Part shown: positions 1 through 8,520 of the stretch, in pieces
Layout: each line of letters starts with the position of its first letter
Position numbering within the stretch: position 1 is the stretch's first letter
Origin: Amycolatopsis iheyensis
GTDB lineage: Bacteria > Actinomycetota > Actinomycetes > Mycobacteriales > Pseudonocardiaceae
Direction: 5' to 3'
Assembly: GCF_024703995.1 (NCBI RefSeq)
Contig: NZ_JAMXQV010000013.1
Coordinates: 1 to 64,000 of the forward strand
Length of the DNA: 64,000 nt
The notes under the pieces: generated by a model
Seen by the model: only the letters and a program-made list of their open reading frames with translations
Told to the model about the DNA's origin: nothing
Database searches by the model: none
Program-made: the position numbers and the translations under genes

Positions 1-519
1 ACCCCCGACCTGCCCACCCAAGCCGGCGAACGAGCCCACGTCATGGTCACCATCCCCCTGCAGAACCTGACCTCCGGCCTCGGCACCGCCCTGCTGGGTG
101 ACACCGGCACGATGAGCGCGGCCGAAGCCCGGATCCACGCCTGCGACTGCAAACTCATCCCCGCCGTCCTGGACAGCGCCAGCGCCCCGCTGGACCTGGG
201 CCGCGCCCGTCGCCTGATCCCCACCAACCTCCGCAACGCCCTCTACCTGCGTGACCGCGGCTGCGCCTTCCCCGGCTGCCACCGCCCACCACGGCATTGC
301 CAGGGTCACCACATCCGGCACTGGGCCGACGGCGGCCCCACCGACCTGAACAATCTGGCGTTGATGTGCGCTCACCACCACCGGCTCCTGCACCGCTCCG
401 GCTGGGAAGTCCGCATCGCGGCCGATGGGCTTCCAGAGTTCCTACCGCCGGTCTGGTTGGACAAGCGCCGGCAACCCCGGCGCAACAACCTCCACCAACC
501 CATACCCACCGCAGCCTGA
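1..519 (+). CDS. DUF222/HNH endonuclease domain protein, 3' part
   Basis: This is the C-terminal 172 residues of an open frame that enters from the left edge, so the start is outside the window. The visible part holds a Cys/His HNH nuclease motif: CAFPGC, then HCQGHHIRHW, DLNNLALMCAHHHRLLH. That arrangement is typical of the C-terminal HNH domain of the actinobacterial DUF222 (13E12-like) proteins, which are multicopy in these genomes. The N-terminal DUF222 part would lie upstream. Such proteins are presumed nucleases, but their role in the cell is unknown. The frame stops at 519, directly before a C-rich repeat tract. Confidence in the family is high; function is inferred from the motif only. 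Confidence 0.85.
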   Translation, partial: TPDLPTQAGERAHVMVTIPLQNLTSGLGTALLGDTGTMSAAEARIHACDCKLIPAVLDSASAPLDLGRARRLIPTNLRNALYLRDRGCAFPGCHRPPRHCQGHHIRHWADGGPTDLNNLALMCAHHHRLLHRSGWEVRIAADGLPEFLPPVWLDKRRQPRRNNLHQPIPTAA

Positions 520-1072
520 CAACCGAACACGGGACAGGCCCGCAGCCAACCGGCTACGGGCCTACACCCACGCGCTCAAATCAACACACGCAGCCCGCCC
601 ACGTCCATCGCAAGATCGCACCACCGCTCACTCGCAAGAACGCCACCCCGGCACCTAACCCAACCACCACACCGGGCCACGCCACCAAACCAGCGCCCAC
701 CCAACCCCAGCGCCCACCAACCACCGCACCGGGCCACGCCACCAAACCAGCGCCCACCCAACCCCAGCGCCCCCCAACCACCGCACCGGGCCACGCCACC
801 AAACCAGCGCCCACCCAACCCCAGCGCCCACCAACCACCGCACCGGGCCACGCCACCAAACCAGCGCCCACTCAACCCCAGCGCCCGCCAGCCACCGCAC
901 CGGGCCACACCCCATCTCGGCGCCCACCCGCACCGGCAACCAACTTCAATGTCCACCAGCCACCACACCAGGCCCCGTTGGACCGGCCATGACCGCGGCC
1001 AGGCAGCCATCTCAGGCGCGGCCGATCACTGCCCAAACCAGCCGAAACGCGCCCCGCCGAACCCGAAGCGGC
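520..1072. other. Non-coding stretch with tandem repeat
   Basis: No convincing gene lies between the HNH stop and the end of the next minus-strand gene. Long open frames cross it in several phases, but they are proline/alanine low-complexity readings with no domain and with overlap of the HNH gene. The + strand is strongly C-rich and G-poor, and the centre is a 57-bp tandem repeat. Confidence 0.6.
671..940. repeat. 57-bp tandem repeat (VNTR-like), four full copies plus a partial fifth
   Basis: Units begin at 671, 728, 785 and 842 with ACCGGGCCACGCCACCAAAC; a degenerate fifth unit starts at 899. Copies 1 and 3 are identical, copy 2 has one change and copy 4 a few. The period is a multiple of three, so one frame would read a 19-residue Pro/Thr unit (GHATKPAPTQPQRPPTTAP), but that frame overlaps the HNH gene out of phase. 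A minisatellite in intergenic DNA is the simplest reading. A translated tail is possible if there were a frameshift near 500. Confidence 0.9.
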
Positions 1073-1552
1073 CTACCCATCCCAAACAGAAGCACCCTGC
1101 CGCAGCACCTCGACCCCGGCCGAAGCCGCGACCGGCCACAGCTCCACCACGTACCGGTAATGCTCCCCGTACTCGTGGTCGTTCCAGTCGACCGAAGGCG
1201 GCCCAGCCGGCACATACGAAACCCGCGCCCGGTACAACCCCGGCAACACCGAAAAGAACTTTTCCTGCGACGGATAGTCCGCGGGCCCGGAAATCACGAT
1301 CTTCCCGCTGGGAACCGGAAGATCTGCTTCCACCACGTGTTCCGCGTCCAAAATCAACCCGGGTGCCGCCGGGAGCAGTGTCACCGACGACTCGACCAGG
1401 TCCGAACGTGCCGTGGCCACCGCTATCCCGCCCGGCTCTGGCCCGATCCGGTGAGATTCCACGGCCAGGGCCGTCCAGTCGCTTCCGTTCAGCCGGGAAC
1501 CCGAGTCGCGCAAAGAGAACTGTCGCTGGTCGGCGTGGACTACCAGGTGCAC
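1073..1552 (-). CDS. Conserved hypothetical protein
   Basis: A 159-residue minus-strand frame. It is chosen over the opposite-strand readings because its amino acid composition is that of a folded protein, for example VESHRIGPEPGGIAVATARS and GLYRARVSYVPAGPPSVDWN, ending YRYVVELWPV. Alternating hydrophobic stretches suggest a beta-rich cytoplasmic protein. No signal peptide or membrane segment is seen and I do not recognise a family with certainty. The start is a GTG at 1552, or an in-frame GTG at 1561; neither has a strong ribosome site. It is divergent from the aminotransferase gene with about 60 bp between them, so the two probably share a promoter region. Confidence 0.6.
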   Translation of the reverse strand: MHLVVHADQRQFSLRDSGSRLNGSDWTALAVESHRIGPEPGGIAVATARSDLVESSVTLLPAAPGLILDAEHVVEADLPVPSGKIVISGPADYPSQEKFFSVLPGLYRARVSYVPAGPPSVDWNDHEYGEHYRYVVELWPVAASAGVEVLRQGASVWDG

Positions 1553-1615
1553 ACCAACCACCCTAGCCAGGACCCGGCCCGAAATGGTATCGACGCCGGG
1601 GTTAGCGTTGACGCC

Positions 1616-2863
1616 ATGACCACTGCTTCCGTCGACGTCGACTCCGCCCGCCGCGACTACGCGGCCCTGGTCGACCGCGGCCTCTCCCTCGACATCACCC
1701 GCGGCAAGCCCTCCCCGGAGCAGCTCGACCTCGCGAACGGCCTGCTCGACCTCCCCGGCGATGGCGCCTTCAAGGCCGAGGACGGCACCGACGTCCGCAA
1801 CTACGGCGGCCTCAAGGGCCTGCCCGAGCTGCGCCGCATCTTCGCGGGCGCGCTGCAGGTCCCGGCCGGGCAGCTGCTCGCCGCCGGCAACTCCAGCCTC
1901 GAGCTGATGCACGACGCCGTTGTCCAGGCGCTGCTCTCCAAGTTGCCCGGGGCCGAGCGTCGCTGGGCCGACGAGCCCACCCTCAAGTTCCTCGCGCCCG
2001 TTCCGGGCTACGACCGGCACTTCGCCCTCACCGAGCGCTTCGGCATCGAGCTCGTCCCGGTCCCGATGACCGCCCAGGGGCCGGACATGGACGCCGTCGA
2101 GACGCTGGTCGCCGAAGACTCTGCCATCAAGGGCATCTGGTGCGTCCCCAAGTACAGCAACCCCACCGGCGTCACGTTCAGTGACGACGTTGTCCGGCGG
2201 CTCGCCACCATGCGCACCGCGGCGCCCGACTTCCGGATCTTCTGGGACAACGCCTACGCCGTGCACCACCTGACCGAAGACGAGCCGGCCCTGGCCGACG
2301 TCCTCGCCCTCGCCACCGAGGCCGGGAACGGCGACCGCGTGTTCGTCTTCGGCTCCACCTCCAAGATCACCTACGCCGGCGCCGGCGTCGGCTTCTTCGG
2401 CGCCTCCGAGGCCAACCTCGCCTGGTGGGTCGGCAACATCGGCAAGCGCACCATCGGCCCCGACAAGGTCAACCAGCTGCGTCACGCCCTCTTCCTGAAG
2501 GACGAGGACGGCGTCCGCGCCCACATGCGCAAGCACGCCGAGATCATCGGGCCGAAGTTCGCGGCCGTCGACCGCATCCTCACCGAGGAGCTGGGCGACT
2601 CCGGCCTGGCGACCTGGACCAAGCCGACCGGCGGGTACTTCGTGTCGCTGACCGTGCCCAAGGGCACCGCGAAGGAGGTCGTGCGCCTGGCCAAGGAGGC
2701 CGGGGTCGCGCTGACCCCCGCCGGGGCGACCCACCCGCACGGCAGCGACCCGGACGACGCCGTGATCCGGATCGCGCCGACCTTCCCGACGCTCGACGTC
2801 GTCGAGGAGGCCGTCCGCGCGCTCGCGGTGTGCGTCCGGCTGGCCGCCGCCGAACGCGCCTGA
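1616..2863 (+). CDS. aspC: Type Ic aspartate aminotransferase (PLP-dependent)
   Basis: Predicted to transfer the amino group between aspartate/glutamate and 2-oxo acids in the cytoplasm, using pyridoxal phosphate. The 415-residue protein has the hallmarks of the Aminotran_MocR-like (PF12897) subgroup, represented by M. tuberculosis Rv3722c and the C. glutamicum type Ic enzyme: LDITRGKPSPEQLDLANGLL near the N-terminus, NYGGLKGLPELR, GNSSLELMHD, PVPGYDRHF, FWDNAYAVHHL and the PLP-lysine segment FGSTSKITYAGAGVGFFG. IRIAPTFPT near the end carries the substrate-carboxylate arginine. The ATG at 1616 starts the family-typical N-terminus; longer frames upstream are low-complexity. A hairpin at 2877-2901 closes the unit. 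Confidence 0.9.
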   Translation: MTTASVDVDSARRDYAALVDRGLSLDITRGKPSPEQLDLANGLLDLPGDGAFKAEDGTDVRNYGGLKGLPELRRIFAGALQVPAGQLLAAGNSSLELMHDAVVQALLSKLPGAERRWADEPTLKFLAPVPGYDRHFALTERFGIELVPVPMTAQGPDMDAVETLVAEDSAIKGIWCVPKYSNPTGVTFSDDVVRRLATMRTAAPDFRIFWDNAYAVHHLTEDEPALADVLALATEAGNGDRVFVFGSTSKITYAGAGVGFFGASEANLAWWVGNIGKRTIGPDKVNQLRHALFLKDEDGVRAHMRKHAEIIGPKFAAVDRILTEELGDSGLATWTKPTGGYFVSLTVPKGTAKEVVRLAKEAGVALTPAGATHPHGSDPDDAVIRIAPTFPTLDVVEEAVRALAVCVRLAAAERA

Positions 2864-2876
2864 CCTGCACGAACAG

Positions 2877-2901
2877 AATCGGGAAGAACTTTTTCCCGAT
2901 T
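2877..2901. terminator. Hairpin after the aminotransferase gene
   Basis: A perfect 9-bp stem, AATCGGGAA (2877-2885) and TTCCCGATT (2893-2901), with a 7-nt loop. It begins 14 bp after the aspC stop. There is no real T-tract, as is common in actinomycetes. It probably separates aspC from the ferritin-like gene. Confidence 0.65.
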
Positions 2902-2979
2902 TGACCGAGCCGGGGGCCGTCCAGGTACGTATCACCGTTGGGTGAGGTGGACGAACTCGTCACGAGAGGACGTCCCCCG

Positions 2980-3948
2980 GTGTTCGGAAAACGCTACACA
3001 GAGCAGCTCATCGAGCGCAGCGCGGAGAACGCGACCGACCGCCGCCGCTTCCTCAAGGCTGCGGGAGCGGCGGGGCTCGGCGTCGCGGGCGCCGGTGCGC
3101 TCGGCACCGCGCTGTCGCTGGGCCTCGGCTCGGCGGGCGCGACTTCGCAGTACCCGCAGCAGAACGCGCAGGACGCCGCCGCCAGCGACGCCGCGGTGCT
3201 GAACTTCGCCCTCAACCTGGAGTACCTCGAGGCGAACCTGTACTCCTTCGCCGTCTACGGCTACGGGCTGAACGAGAAGTACGTCAACGGCGTCGGCAAC
3301 CTCGGCAAGGTCTCCGGCGGGCACGCCGTGAAGTTCAAGAGCGAGCACACCAAGCAGATCGTCCAGGAGATCGCCGGTGACGAGGTCGCCCACGTGACCT
3401 TCCTGCGCAAGGCGCTCGACAAAGCCGCCGTCGCGCAGCCCGAGATCGACTTCCAGAACAGCTTCACCGCCGCCATGCAGGCCGCGGGGCTGATCAAGCA
3501 GGGCCAGACCTTCGACCCGTTCGCCAGCGAGAACAACTTCCTGCTCGCCGCGTTCCTGTTCGAGGACGTCGGCGTGTCCGCCTACAAGGGCGCCGCGCCG
3601 CTGGTCAACAACAAGACGTTCCTCGACGCGGCGGCGGGCATCCTCGCGGTCGAGGCCTACCACGCGGGCATCGTGCGTGGGCAGCTGTTCGAACGCGGCC
3701 TCGGCGACGTCACGAACAAGATCTCCGACGCCCGCGACAGCCTCGACGGCAAGGCCGACGACGACGAAGGCGTGCTCAAGGACGGCAAGGCGAACCTCGT
3801 CCCCGCGGACGCCAACGGCATCGCGTTCGGGCGCTCGGCCGACCGCGTGCTCAACATCGCCTACCTCAACCCGGACAAGGTGAACTCGGGCGGCTTCTTC
3901 CCCCGCGGCCTCAACGGCGACATCGCCGCCAGTGGCGCCAAGGAGTGA
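2980..3948 (+). CDS. Tat-exported ferritin-like domain protein
   Basis: A 322-residue protein with a twin-arginine signal, DRRRFLKAAG followed by an Ala/Gly-rich hydrophobic run (AGLGVAGAGALGTALSLGLG), so export in the folded state is expected. The mature part matches the Ferritin-like_2 family: helix LNFALNLEYLEANLYSFAVY, then EIAGDEVAHVTFLRKAL and AAGILAVEAYHAGIVRGQLF, giving the Glu/His spacing of a four-helix diiron-type bundle. Family members include desiccation-associated proteins; the true activity is unknown. The start is the GTG at 2980, preceded by GAGAGGA; an upstream TTG at 2938 is possible but has no good ribosome site. Confidence 0.85.
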   Translation: MFGKRYTEQLIERSAENATDRRRFLKAAGAAGLGVAGAGALGTALSLGLGSAGATSQYPQQNAQDAAASDAAVLNFALNLEYLEANLYSFAVYGYGLNEKYVNGVGNLGKVSGGHAVKFKSEHTKQIVQEIAGDEVAHVTFLRKALDKAAVAQPEIDFQNSFTAAMQAAGLIKQGQTFDPFASENNFLLAAFLFEDVGVSAYKGAAPLVNNKTFLDAAAGILAVEAYHAGIVRGQLFERGLGDVTNKISDARDSLDGKADDDEGVLKDGKANLVPADANGIAFGRSADRVLNIAYLNPDKVNSGGFFPRGLNGDIAASGAKE

Positions 3949-4027
3949 GCGCCGCGTGCCGCCGTCACGGTAACGTCGTGCTCGGCGGCACGCGGAGTTC
4001 ACGGTGGAGTCTTCTGGGGGGAGCACG

Positions 4028-5128
4028 GTGCGAGTACTGGTCGCGGGTGGCGGGATCTCCGGCACGGTCACGGCGATGGCGTTGAAGCGGGCCGGGCACG
4101 ACCCGGTCGTCTTCGAGGCCTACCCGGCCGGCGGGGACGACATCGGCGCGTTCCTCACGATCATGCACAACGGCATGGACGCCCTGCGCGCGATCGGCGC
4201 CGACGGTCCGGTGATCGACAGTTCGTTTGCCGCCCACGGCGTCGAGCTGGTTGCCGCGAACGGGGAAACCGTGGGGCGGCGCGAGTTCGGCACCGACGGG
4301 CCACGCACGATGACCCGCGCGGCGCTCTACCGCGTCCTGCAGGTCGAAGCCACGCGCCGGGGCGTCCCGATCGAACGCGGCCGGCGTCTGGTCGGCGCGA
4401 AGCCGGACGGTACCGGCATCGCGGCCGAATTCGCCGACGGCACCACCGAAACAGGTGACGTGGTGGTCGGCGCGGACGGGTTGCACTCGATGGTCCGGAA
4501 GCTGATCGACCCGGACGCCGACGCACCGCGCTACACCGGACAGACCATCGTCTGGGGGTACACGCGTGCGACGGGGCTGCCGCCGGCGGCCGGGATCTAC
4601 CGCATGGTCCGCGGCAGCAAAGCGGCCTTCGGGTTCACGACCGCCCCGGACGGCGCGACGTTCTGGTTCGCCCGCATCCCCGACGCCGAGCGCTCCCGCG
4701 AGGCGATCGCGGCGGTGACCCCCGCAGGGTGGCGCGAGTTCGCGCAGGCGGCGTTCGCCGGGGAACCGTTGCCCTGCGCGGACATCATCGCGGCGACCGG
4801 TGACGAGGTGTTCGGCGGCCACTCCTACGACGTCCCGCGGACGCGGCTCTGGTCGACGCCGGAAATGGTGCTCGTCGGCGACGCCGCGCACGCCGCGGCC
4901 CCGGCCGACGCGCAGGGTGCGTCGATGGCGATCGAGGACAGCGTCGTGCTCGCGCAGTGCCTGCGCGACCTGCCGGACCGGGCATCGGCTTTCGCGGCGT
5001 ACGAAGGACTTCGGCGCGAGCGCGTCGAGAAGCTGGTCGCGTCGAGTTCGGGTCAGGACGTCGGCGAGAAGCCGGGCTGGGTCTACGCGCACCACATCGA
5101 CTGGGACGCGAAGATCACCGCGCGGTAG
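4028..5128 (+). CDS. FAD-dependent monooxygenase
   Basis: A class A flavoprotein monooxygenase of about 366 residues, predicted to use NAD(P)H and FAD to hydroxylate an unknown, probably aromatic, substrate. The Rossmann fold opens the protein (VLVAGGGISGTVTAMALKRA). The second FAD motif is LVGDAAHAAAPADAQGASMA near residue 285, and VVGADGLHSMVRK holds the DG motif. The GTG at 4028 is chosen because it lies just after GGGGGGAG and puts the beta-alpha-beta motif at the N-terminus; an upstream GTG at 4004 would add eight residues. It runs convergently into cebR with a 14-bp overlap. The substrate cannot be told from context. Confidence 0.85.
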   Translation: MRVLVAGGGISGTVTAMALKRAGHDPVVFEAYPAGGDDIGAFLTIMHNGMDALRAIGADGPVIDSSFAAHGVELVAANGETVGRREFGTDGPRTMTRAALYRVLQVEATRRGVPIERGRRLVGAKPDGTGIAAEFADGTTETGDVVVGADGLHSMVRKLIDPDADAPRYTGQTIVWGYTRATGLPPAAGIYRMVRGSKAAFGFTTAPDGATFWFARIPDAERSREAIAAVTPAGWREFAQAAFAGEPLPCADIIAATGDEVFGGHSYDVPRTRLWSTPEMVLVGDAAHAAAPADAQGASMAIEDSVVLAQCLRDLPDRASAFAAYEGLRRERVEKLVASSSGQDVGEKPGWVYAHHIDWDAKITAR

Positions 5129-6161
5129 CGCCGCACGAGTCGCGGACCACCAGTTTCGTCGGCAGCCGCACCGGTTCCGGCGCCGTCGCGTGCTCGATCA
5201 TCGCCAGCAGCGCGCCCGCCGCCGCCGTGCCGAAGCCCGGCTTGTCCTGCGCCACCGTGGTCAGCGCGGGGTCGACCAGGGACGCCACCTCGATGTCGTC
5301 GAAGCCGACCACCGCCAGGTCGGCCGGCACCCGCAGCCCGGCCGCGCGGGCCGCCAGCAGCGCGCCGACCGCCATCTCGTCGCTGGCCGCGAACACCGCC
5401 GTCGGCGGGTCCTTGCGCGCCAGCAGCCGCCGCATCCCGACGAACCCGCTCTCGCGGTAGAAGTCGCCGGTGACCACGTAGTCGTCGCGGGCCGGCAGGC
5501 CCGCTTCGGCCAGCCCGCGCAGGTAGCCGTCGGTGCGGGCGGCCGCCGGGGCGTTGCCGCGCGGGCCGGTGATCGTCGCGATCCGGGCGTGGCCCAGCCC
5601 CGCCAGGTGCCGGACGGCTTCGGCGGCGCCGGCGGCGTTGTCCGAGGTCACGTAGGTCGCCCGCGGGCCGGACAAGGCCACGTCCAGCGCGACGCACGGC
5701 AGCCCGGACTGGGCGAACGTGGTGAACGCGTCGGCGTCGGTCCCGCTGTCGATCAGCACGAGCCCGGCCAGATGGTGGCGCCGGGTCATGCCGACGTAGG
5801 CGACCGGGTCGGCCAGCGACACGCCCGGGTTGCGGTGGCGCGCGTCGTCGCTCGTGGCGAGCAGCAGCAGGTGGTAGCCGTGCGAGCTGAGCGCGGACTT
5901 GAGGCCCAGCAACAGGTCCTGCAGGAACGGGTGCCGCCAGCCGGGCCGCCGGTGGTCGGTGTCCCAGACCAGCCCGACCATCGTCGACTGCTGCCGCGAG
6001 AGCGCCCGCGCGGACTCGTTGGGGGAGAAGTCGAGTTCGCGGGCCACCCGCTCGACGCGTTCGCGGGTCGTCGCGCTGACCGTGGCGGGCCGGTTGAACA
6101 CCCGCGACACGGTGGCGACCGAGACCCCGCAGAGCTGCGCGACCTCGCGAGCCGTGACCAT
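5115..6161 (-). CDS. cebR: LacI-family repressor, probable CebR-type cellobiose regulator
   Basis: A 348-residue LacI/GalR regulator. Residues 1-50 form the DNA-binding domain (REVAQLCGVSVATVSRVFNR) with the hinge NESARALSRQQ, followed by a periplasmic-binding-protein-like sensor domain (VGLVWDTDHRRPG ... AVVGFDDIEVASLVDPALTT). It is divergent from a binding-protein sugar ABC operon that ends in a GH1 beta-glucosidase. That is the gene content of the streptomycete cebR-cebEFG-bglC cluster for cellobiose and cellotriose uptake. The ATG at 6161 has GGAGG six bases upstream. Two palindromes lie in the divergent promoter; the one nearest cebE is nearly the known CebR box. The inducer is inferred, not shown. 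Confidence 0.82.
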   Translation of the reverse strand: MVTAREVAQLCGVSVATVSRVFNRPATVSATTRERVERVARELDFSPNESARALSRQQSTMVGLVWDTDHRRPGWRHPFLQDLLLGLKSALSSHGYHLLLLATSDDARHRNPGVSLADPVAYVGMTRRHHLAGLVLIDSGTDADAFTTFAQSGLPCVALDVALSGPRATYVTSDNAAGAAEAVRHLAGLGHARIATITGPRGNAPAAARTDGYLRGLAEAGLPARDDYVVTGDFYRESGFVGMRRLLARKDPPTAVFAASDEMAVGALLAARAAGLRVPADLAVVGFDDIEVASLVDPALTTVAQDKPGFGTAAAGALLAMIEHATAPEPVRLPTKLVVRDSCGATAR

Positions 6162-6177
6162 GGCCGACCTCCGATCC

Positions 6178-6191
6178 TGTAACCGGTTACA
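6178..6191. promoter_or_regulatory. LacI-type palindromic operator near cebR start
   Basis: TGTAACCGGTTACA is a perfect 14-bp palindrome centred on CCGG, 17 bp upstream of the cebR start codon. Its form is typical of LacI-family sites, and its place suggests autorepression. Its sequence differs from the second site at 6264, which raises the question of which one this repressor binds. Confidence 0.75.
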
Positions 6192-6239
6192 TCTGTAGCA
6201 CATGATCTCTGGCTGCGTAAATGCCAGGTCGTGTTATGT

Positions 6240-6257
6240 ATTCGTTACTTGACGAAT
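6240..6257. promoter_or_regulatory. Inverted repeat and possible -35 box of the cebE promoter
   Basis: ATTCGT and ACGAAT are arranged as a 6-6-6 inverted repeat. TTGACG at 6249-6254, inside it, is a fair -35 hexamer for cebE transcription. A -10 would fall within or just after the operator at 6264. The role of the inverted repeat is not known. Confidence 0.4.
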
Positions 6258-6263
6258 GGTGGC

Positions 6264-6277
6264 TGGGAGCGCTCTCA
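6264..6277. promoter_or_regulatory. CebR-box-like operator upstream of cebE
   Basis: TGGGAGCGCTCTCA matches the streptomycete CebR box TGGGAGCGCTCCCA at 13 of 14 positions. It lies 45 bp upstream of the cebE start, downstream of a possible -35 box, where a bound repressor would block RNA polymerase. The match to the known box is the strongest evidence that this cluster handles cellobiose-like oligosaccharides. Confidence 0.8.
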
Positions 6278-6322
6278 TAGGTCCCGCGTTTTCCGACCGG
6301 CCCGTAGAACAACGGAGATCTC

Positions 6323-7591
6323 ATGCGCCCGAAAACGACACCGCGCCTCGTCCTGGCGCTCGTCTGTGCCGCTGTCACCGTCTTGAGCGCCTGCGGGAGC
6401 AGTGACGCCGGCGGCGGCAAGGTCAAGCTGAGCCTCGGCCTCTTCGGCAACTTCGGCTACACCGACCTGATCAAGGAGTACCAGGCCGCGCACCCCGGCA
6501 TCGAGATCAACGAGCGGACCGCGTCCTACTCCGACCACCACAAGAACCTCGCCGCGCACCTGGCCACCGGCGGTGGCGCCGCGGACATCGAAGCCATCGA
6601 CACCGGCTACGTCGCCCAGTTCAAGGCGACGCCGGACAAGTTCGTCGACCTCAACACCGTCGGCGGCGACAAGCTCAAGGACCGCTGGCTGGGCTGGAAG
6701 TGGTCGGCCTCGCTGGGCAAGGGCGGCCAGCAGATCGGCTACGGCACCGACGTCGGCGGCCTGGCCATCTGCTACCGCCGCGACCTGTTCCAGGCCGCCG
6801 GGCTGCCCGCCGACCGCGACGCCGTCTCCGCGCTCTGGCCGACCTGGCAGGCGTTCTTCGACGCCGGCAAGCGCTTCCAGGCCAAGGCCCCGAACGGCGT
6901 CAAGTTCATGGACGGCGGCCCGACCGTGCTCAACGCGATCTTCGGCCAGGCCCCGGTCGGCTACTACGACCAGAGCGACAAGCTCGTCGTCGACAGCAAC
7001 CCGGCGCTGCGCACCGGCTGGAACCAGGTCGTCGACGCCGTCAAGGCCAACCTGAGCGCCGGCCTGCTCTACAGCACGCCGACCTGGAACACCGGCTTCA
7101 CCCAGAGCCAGTTCGCCACCGTCACCTGCCCCGCCTGGATGATGACCAAGATCAAGGACCAGGCGCCCGACACCGCGGGCAAGTGGGACGTCGCGGCCGT
7201 GCCCGGCGGGGGCGGCAACTGGGGCGGCTCGTACCTGACCGTGCCCAAGCAGGGCAAGCACACCAAGGAAGCCGCCGAGCTCGCCGCCTGGCTGACCGCG
7301 CCCGAGCAGCAGGCGAAGGTGTTCACCAGCCAGGGCCTGCTGCCGTCGACGCCGTCGCTCTACGACGACCCGAAGATCACCGGCTACACCAACCCGTTCT
7401 TCAACAACGCGCCGGTCGGCAAGCTCTTCACCGACGCCGCGAAGAAGCTGAACCCGCAGTACCAGGGCCCCAAGGCCGGTGACGTCCAGACGGAGTTCGG
7501 CAACGCGATGCAGCGCGTCGAACAGGGCAAGCAGGACGGCGCGGCGGCGTGGCAGCAGCTGGTCGGTGACGTCGCGAAGCTGCAGAGCTGA
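6323..7591 (+). CDS. cebE: Sugar ABC transporter substrate-binding lipoprotein (CebE-like)
   Basis: A 422-residue family 1 extracellular solute-binding protein that would capture an oligosaccharide outside the membrane and pass it to the two permeases encoded next. The N-terminus is a lipoprotein signal: Arg/Lys start, hydrophobic LVLALVCAAVTVL, and lipobox LSAC with Cys about residue 25. The mature part (KLSLGLFGNFGYTDLIKEYQ ... AAELAAWLTAPEQQAKVF) is typical of carbohydrate-binding members. The ATG at 6323 follows ACGGAGA. The stop overlaps the next start by one base (TGATG), so translation of cebE and cebF is coupled. Cellobiose as ligand is inferred from the linked beta-glucosidase and the CebR-like box. 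Confidence 0.87.
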   Translation: MRPKTTPRLVLALVCAAVTVLSACGSSDAGGGKVKLSLGLFGNFGYTDLIKEYQAAHPGIEINERTASYSDHHKNLAAHLATGGGAADIEAIDTGYVAQFKATPDKFVDLNTVGGDKLKDRWLGWKWSASLGKGGQQIGYGTDVGGLAICYRRDLFQAAGLPADRDAVSALWPTWQAFFDAGKRFQAKAPNGVKFMDGGPTVLNAIFGQAPVGYYDQSDKLVVDSNPALRTGWNQVVDAVKANLSAGLLYSTPTWNTGFTQSQFATVTCPAWMMTKIKDQAPDTAGKWDVAAVPGGGGNWGGSYLTVPKQGKHTKEAAELAAWLTAPEQQAKVFTSQGLLPSTPSLYDDPKITGYTNPFFNNAPVGKLFTDAAKKLNPQYQGPKAGDVQTEFGNAMQRVEQGKQDGAAAWQQLVGDVAKLQS

Positions 7592-8511
7592 TGAGTTTGA
7601 CCTTCGCCGACCGGCGGCACAAGTGGGACGTCAAGCTGTCACCGTTCGGCTTCATCAGCCCGTACTTCCTGATCTTCGGCGTCTTCGGGCTGTTCCCGCT
7701 GCTCTACACCGCCTGGGTGTCGCTGCAGAAGCGCAACCTGATCGACGCCGAGAACGCGAAGTTCATCGGCTTCGGCAACTACGAGCAGCTGCTGTTCCAC
7801 GACCCGTACTTCTGGAACTCGATGGGGAACACGGTCAGCCTGTGGCTGCTGACCACGATCCCGCAGATCCTGTTCGCGCTGGGCGTCGCGCACCTGCTCA
7901 ACCGCCGGCTGCGCGGCCGGACGCTGTTCCGGATGGGGATGATCCTGCCGAACATCACCTCGGTGGCGGCGGTGACGATCATCTTCGCGCAGCTGTTCGG
8001 CCGGGACTTCGGCCTGGTGAACTGGGTGCTGAGCTGGTTCGGCGGCGGCCACGTCGATTGGCAGGCCGGCACGGCAAGCTCGCACACCGCCATCGCGGCG
8101 ATGGTGGTGTGGCGCTGGACCGGGTACCACGCGCTGATCTTCCTGGCGTCGATGCAGGCGATCCCCTCGACGATGTACGAGGCCGCCACGCTCGACGGCG
8201 CGAAGGGGTGGCAGCAGTTCTGGCGGATCACCGTGCCGCTGCTGCGGCCGCAGATCATCTTCTCCACGGTGATCGCGACGACCGGGAACATGCGGCTGCT
8301 CGCCGAGCCGCTGCTGTTCAACCCCGGCACCGCGGCGGCCACCGGCGGCTCGGACCGCCAGTTCCAGACCGCCGCGCTCTACCTCTACGAACAGGGCTTC
8401 ACCAAGTACGACTTCGGCTACAGCTCGGCGATCGCGCTGATCCTGGCCGTGGCCACGATGCTCGTCGCGGGTCTGTCGTACCTGGTGACCCGGCGCATCC
8501 AAACGGACTGA
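7591..8511 (+). CDS. cebF: Sugar ABC transporter permease (CebF-like)
   Basis: A 306-residue inner-membrane permease of the MalF/UgpA type with about six transmembrane helices, starting with FGFISPYFLIFGVFGLFPLL. The cytoplasmic EAA loop that docks the ATPase is visible as YEAATLDGAKGWQQFWRITV near residue 200. It overlaps the binding-protein stop by one base and is followed nine bases later by cebG. No ATPase gene is in the cluster. In streptomycetes the shared ATPase MsiK is encoded elsewhere, so the same is likely here. Confidence 0.88.
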   Translation: MSLTFADRRHKWDVKLSPFGFISPYFLIFGVFGLFPLLYTAWVSLQKRNLIDAENAKFIGFGNYEQLLFHDPYFWNSMGNTVSLWLLTTIPQILFALGVAHLLNRRLRGRTLFRMGMILPNITSVAAVTIIFAQLFGRDFGLVNWVLSWFGGGHVDWQAGTASSHTAIAAMVVWRWTGYHALIFLASMQAIPSTMYEAATLDGAKGWQQFWRITVPLLRPQIIFSTVIATTGNMRLLAEPLLFNPGTAAATGGSDRQFQTAALYLYEQGFTKYDFGYSSAIALILAVATMLVAGLSYLVTRRIQTD

Positions 8512-8520
8512 GGAGCGGAC

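Noticed and set aside
671..940. CRISPR array
   Set aside because: The 57-bp units are directly adjacent without unique spacers; it is a plain tandem repeat.
297..992. 231-residue Pro/Thr repeat protein on the plus strand
   Set aside because: It overlaps the HNH gene in another phase and owes its length to the C-rich 57-bp repeat; no ribosome site or domain supports it.
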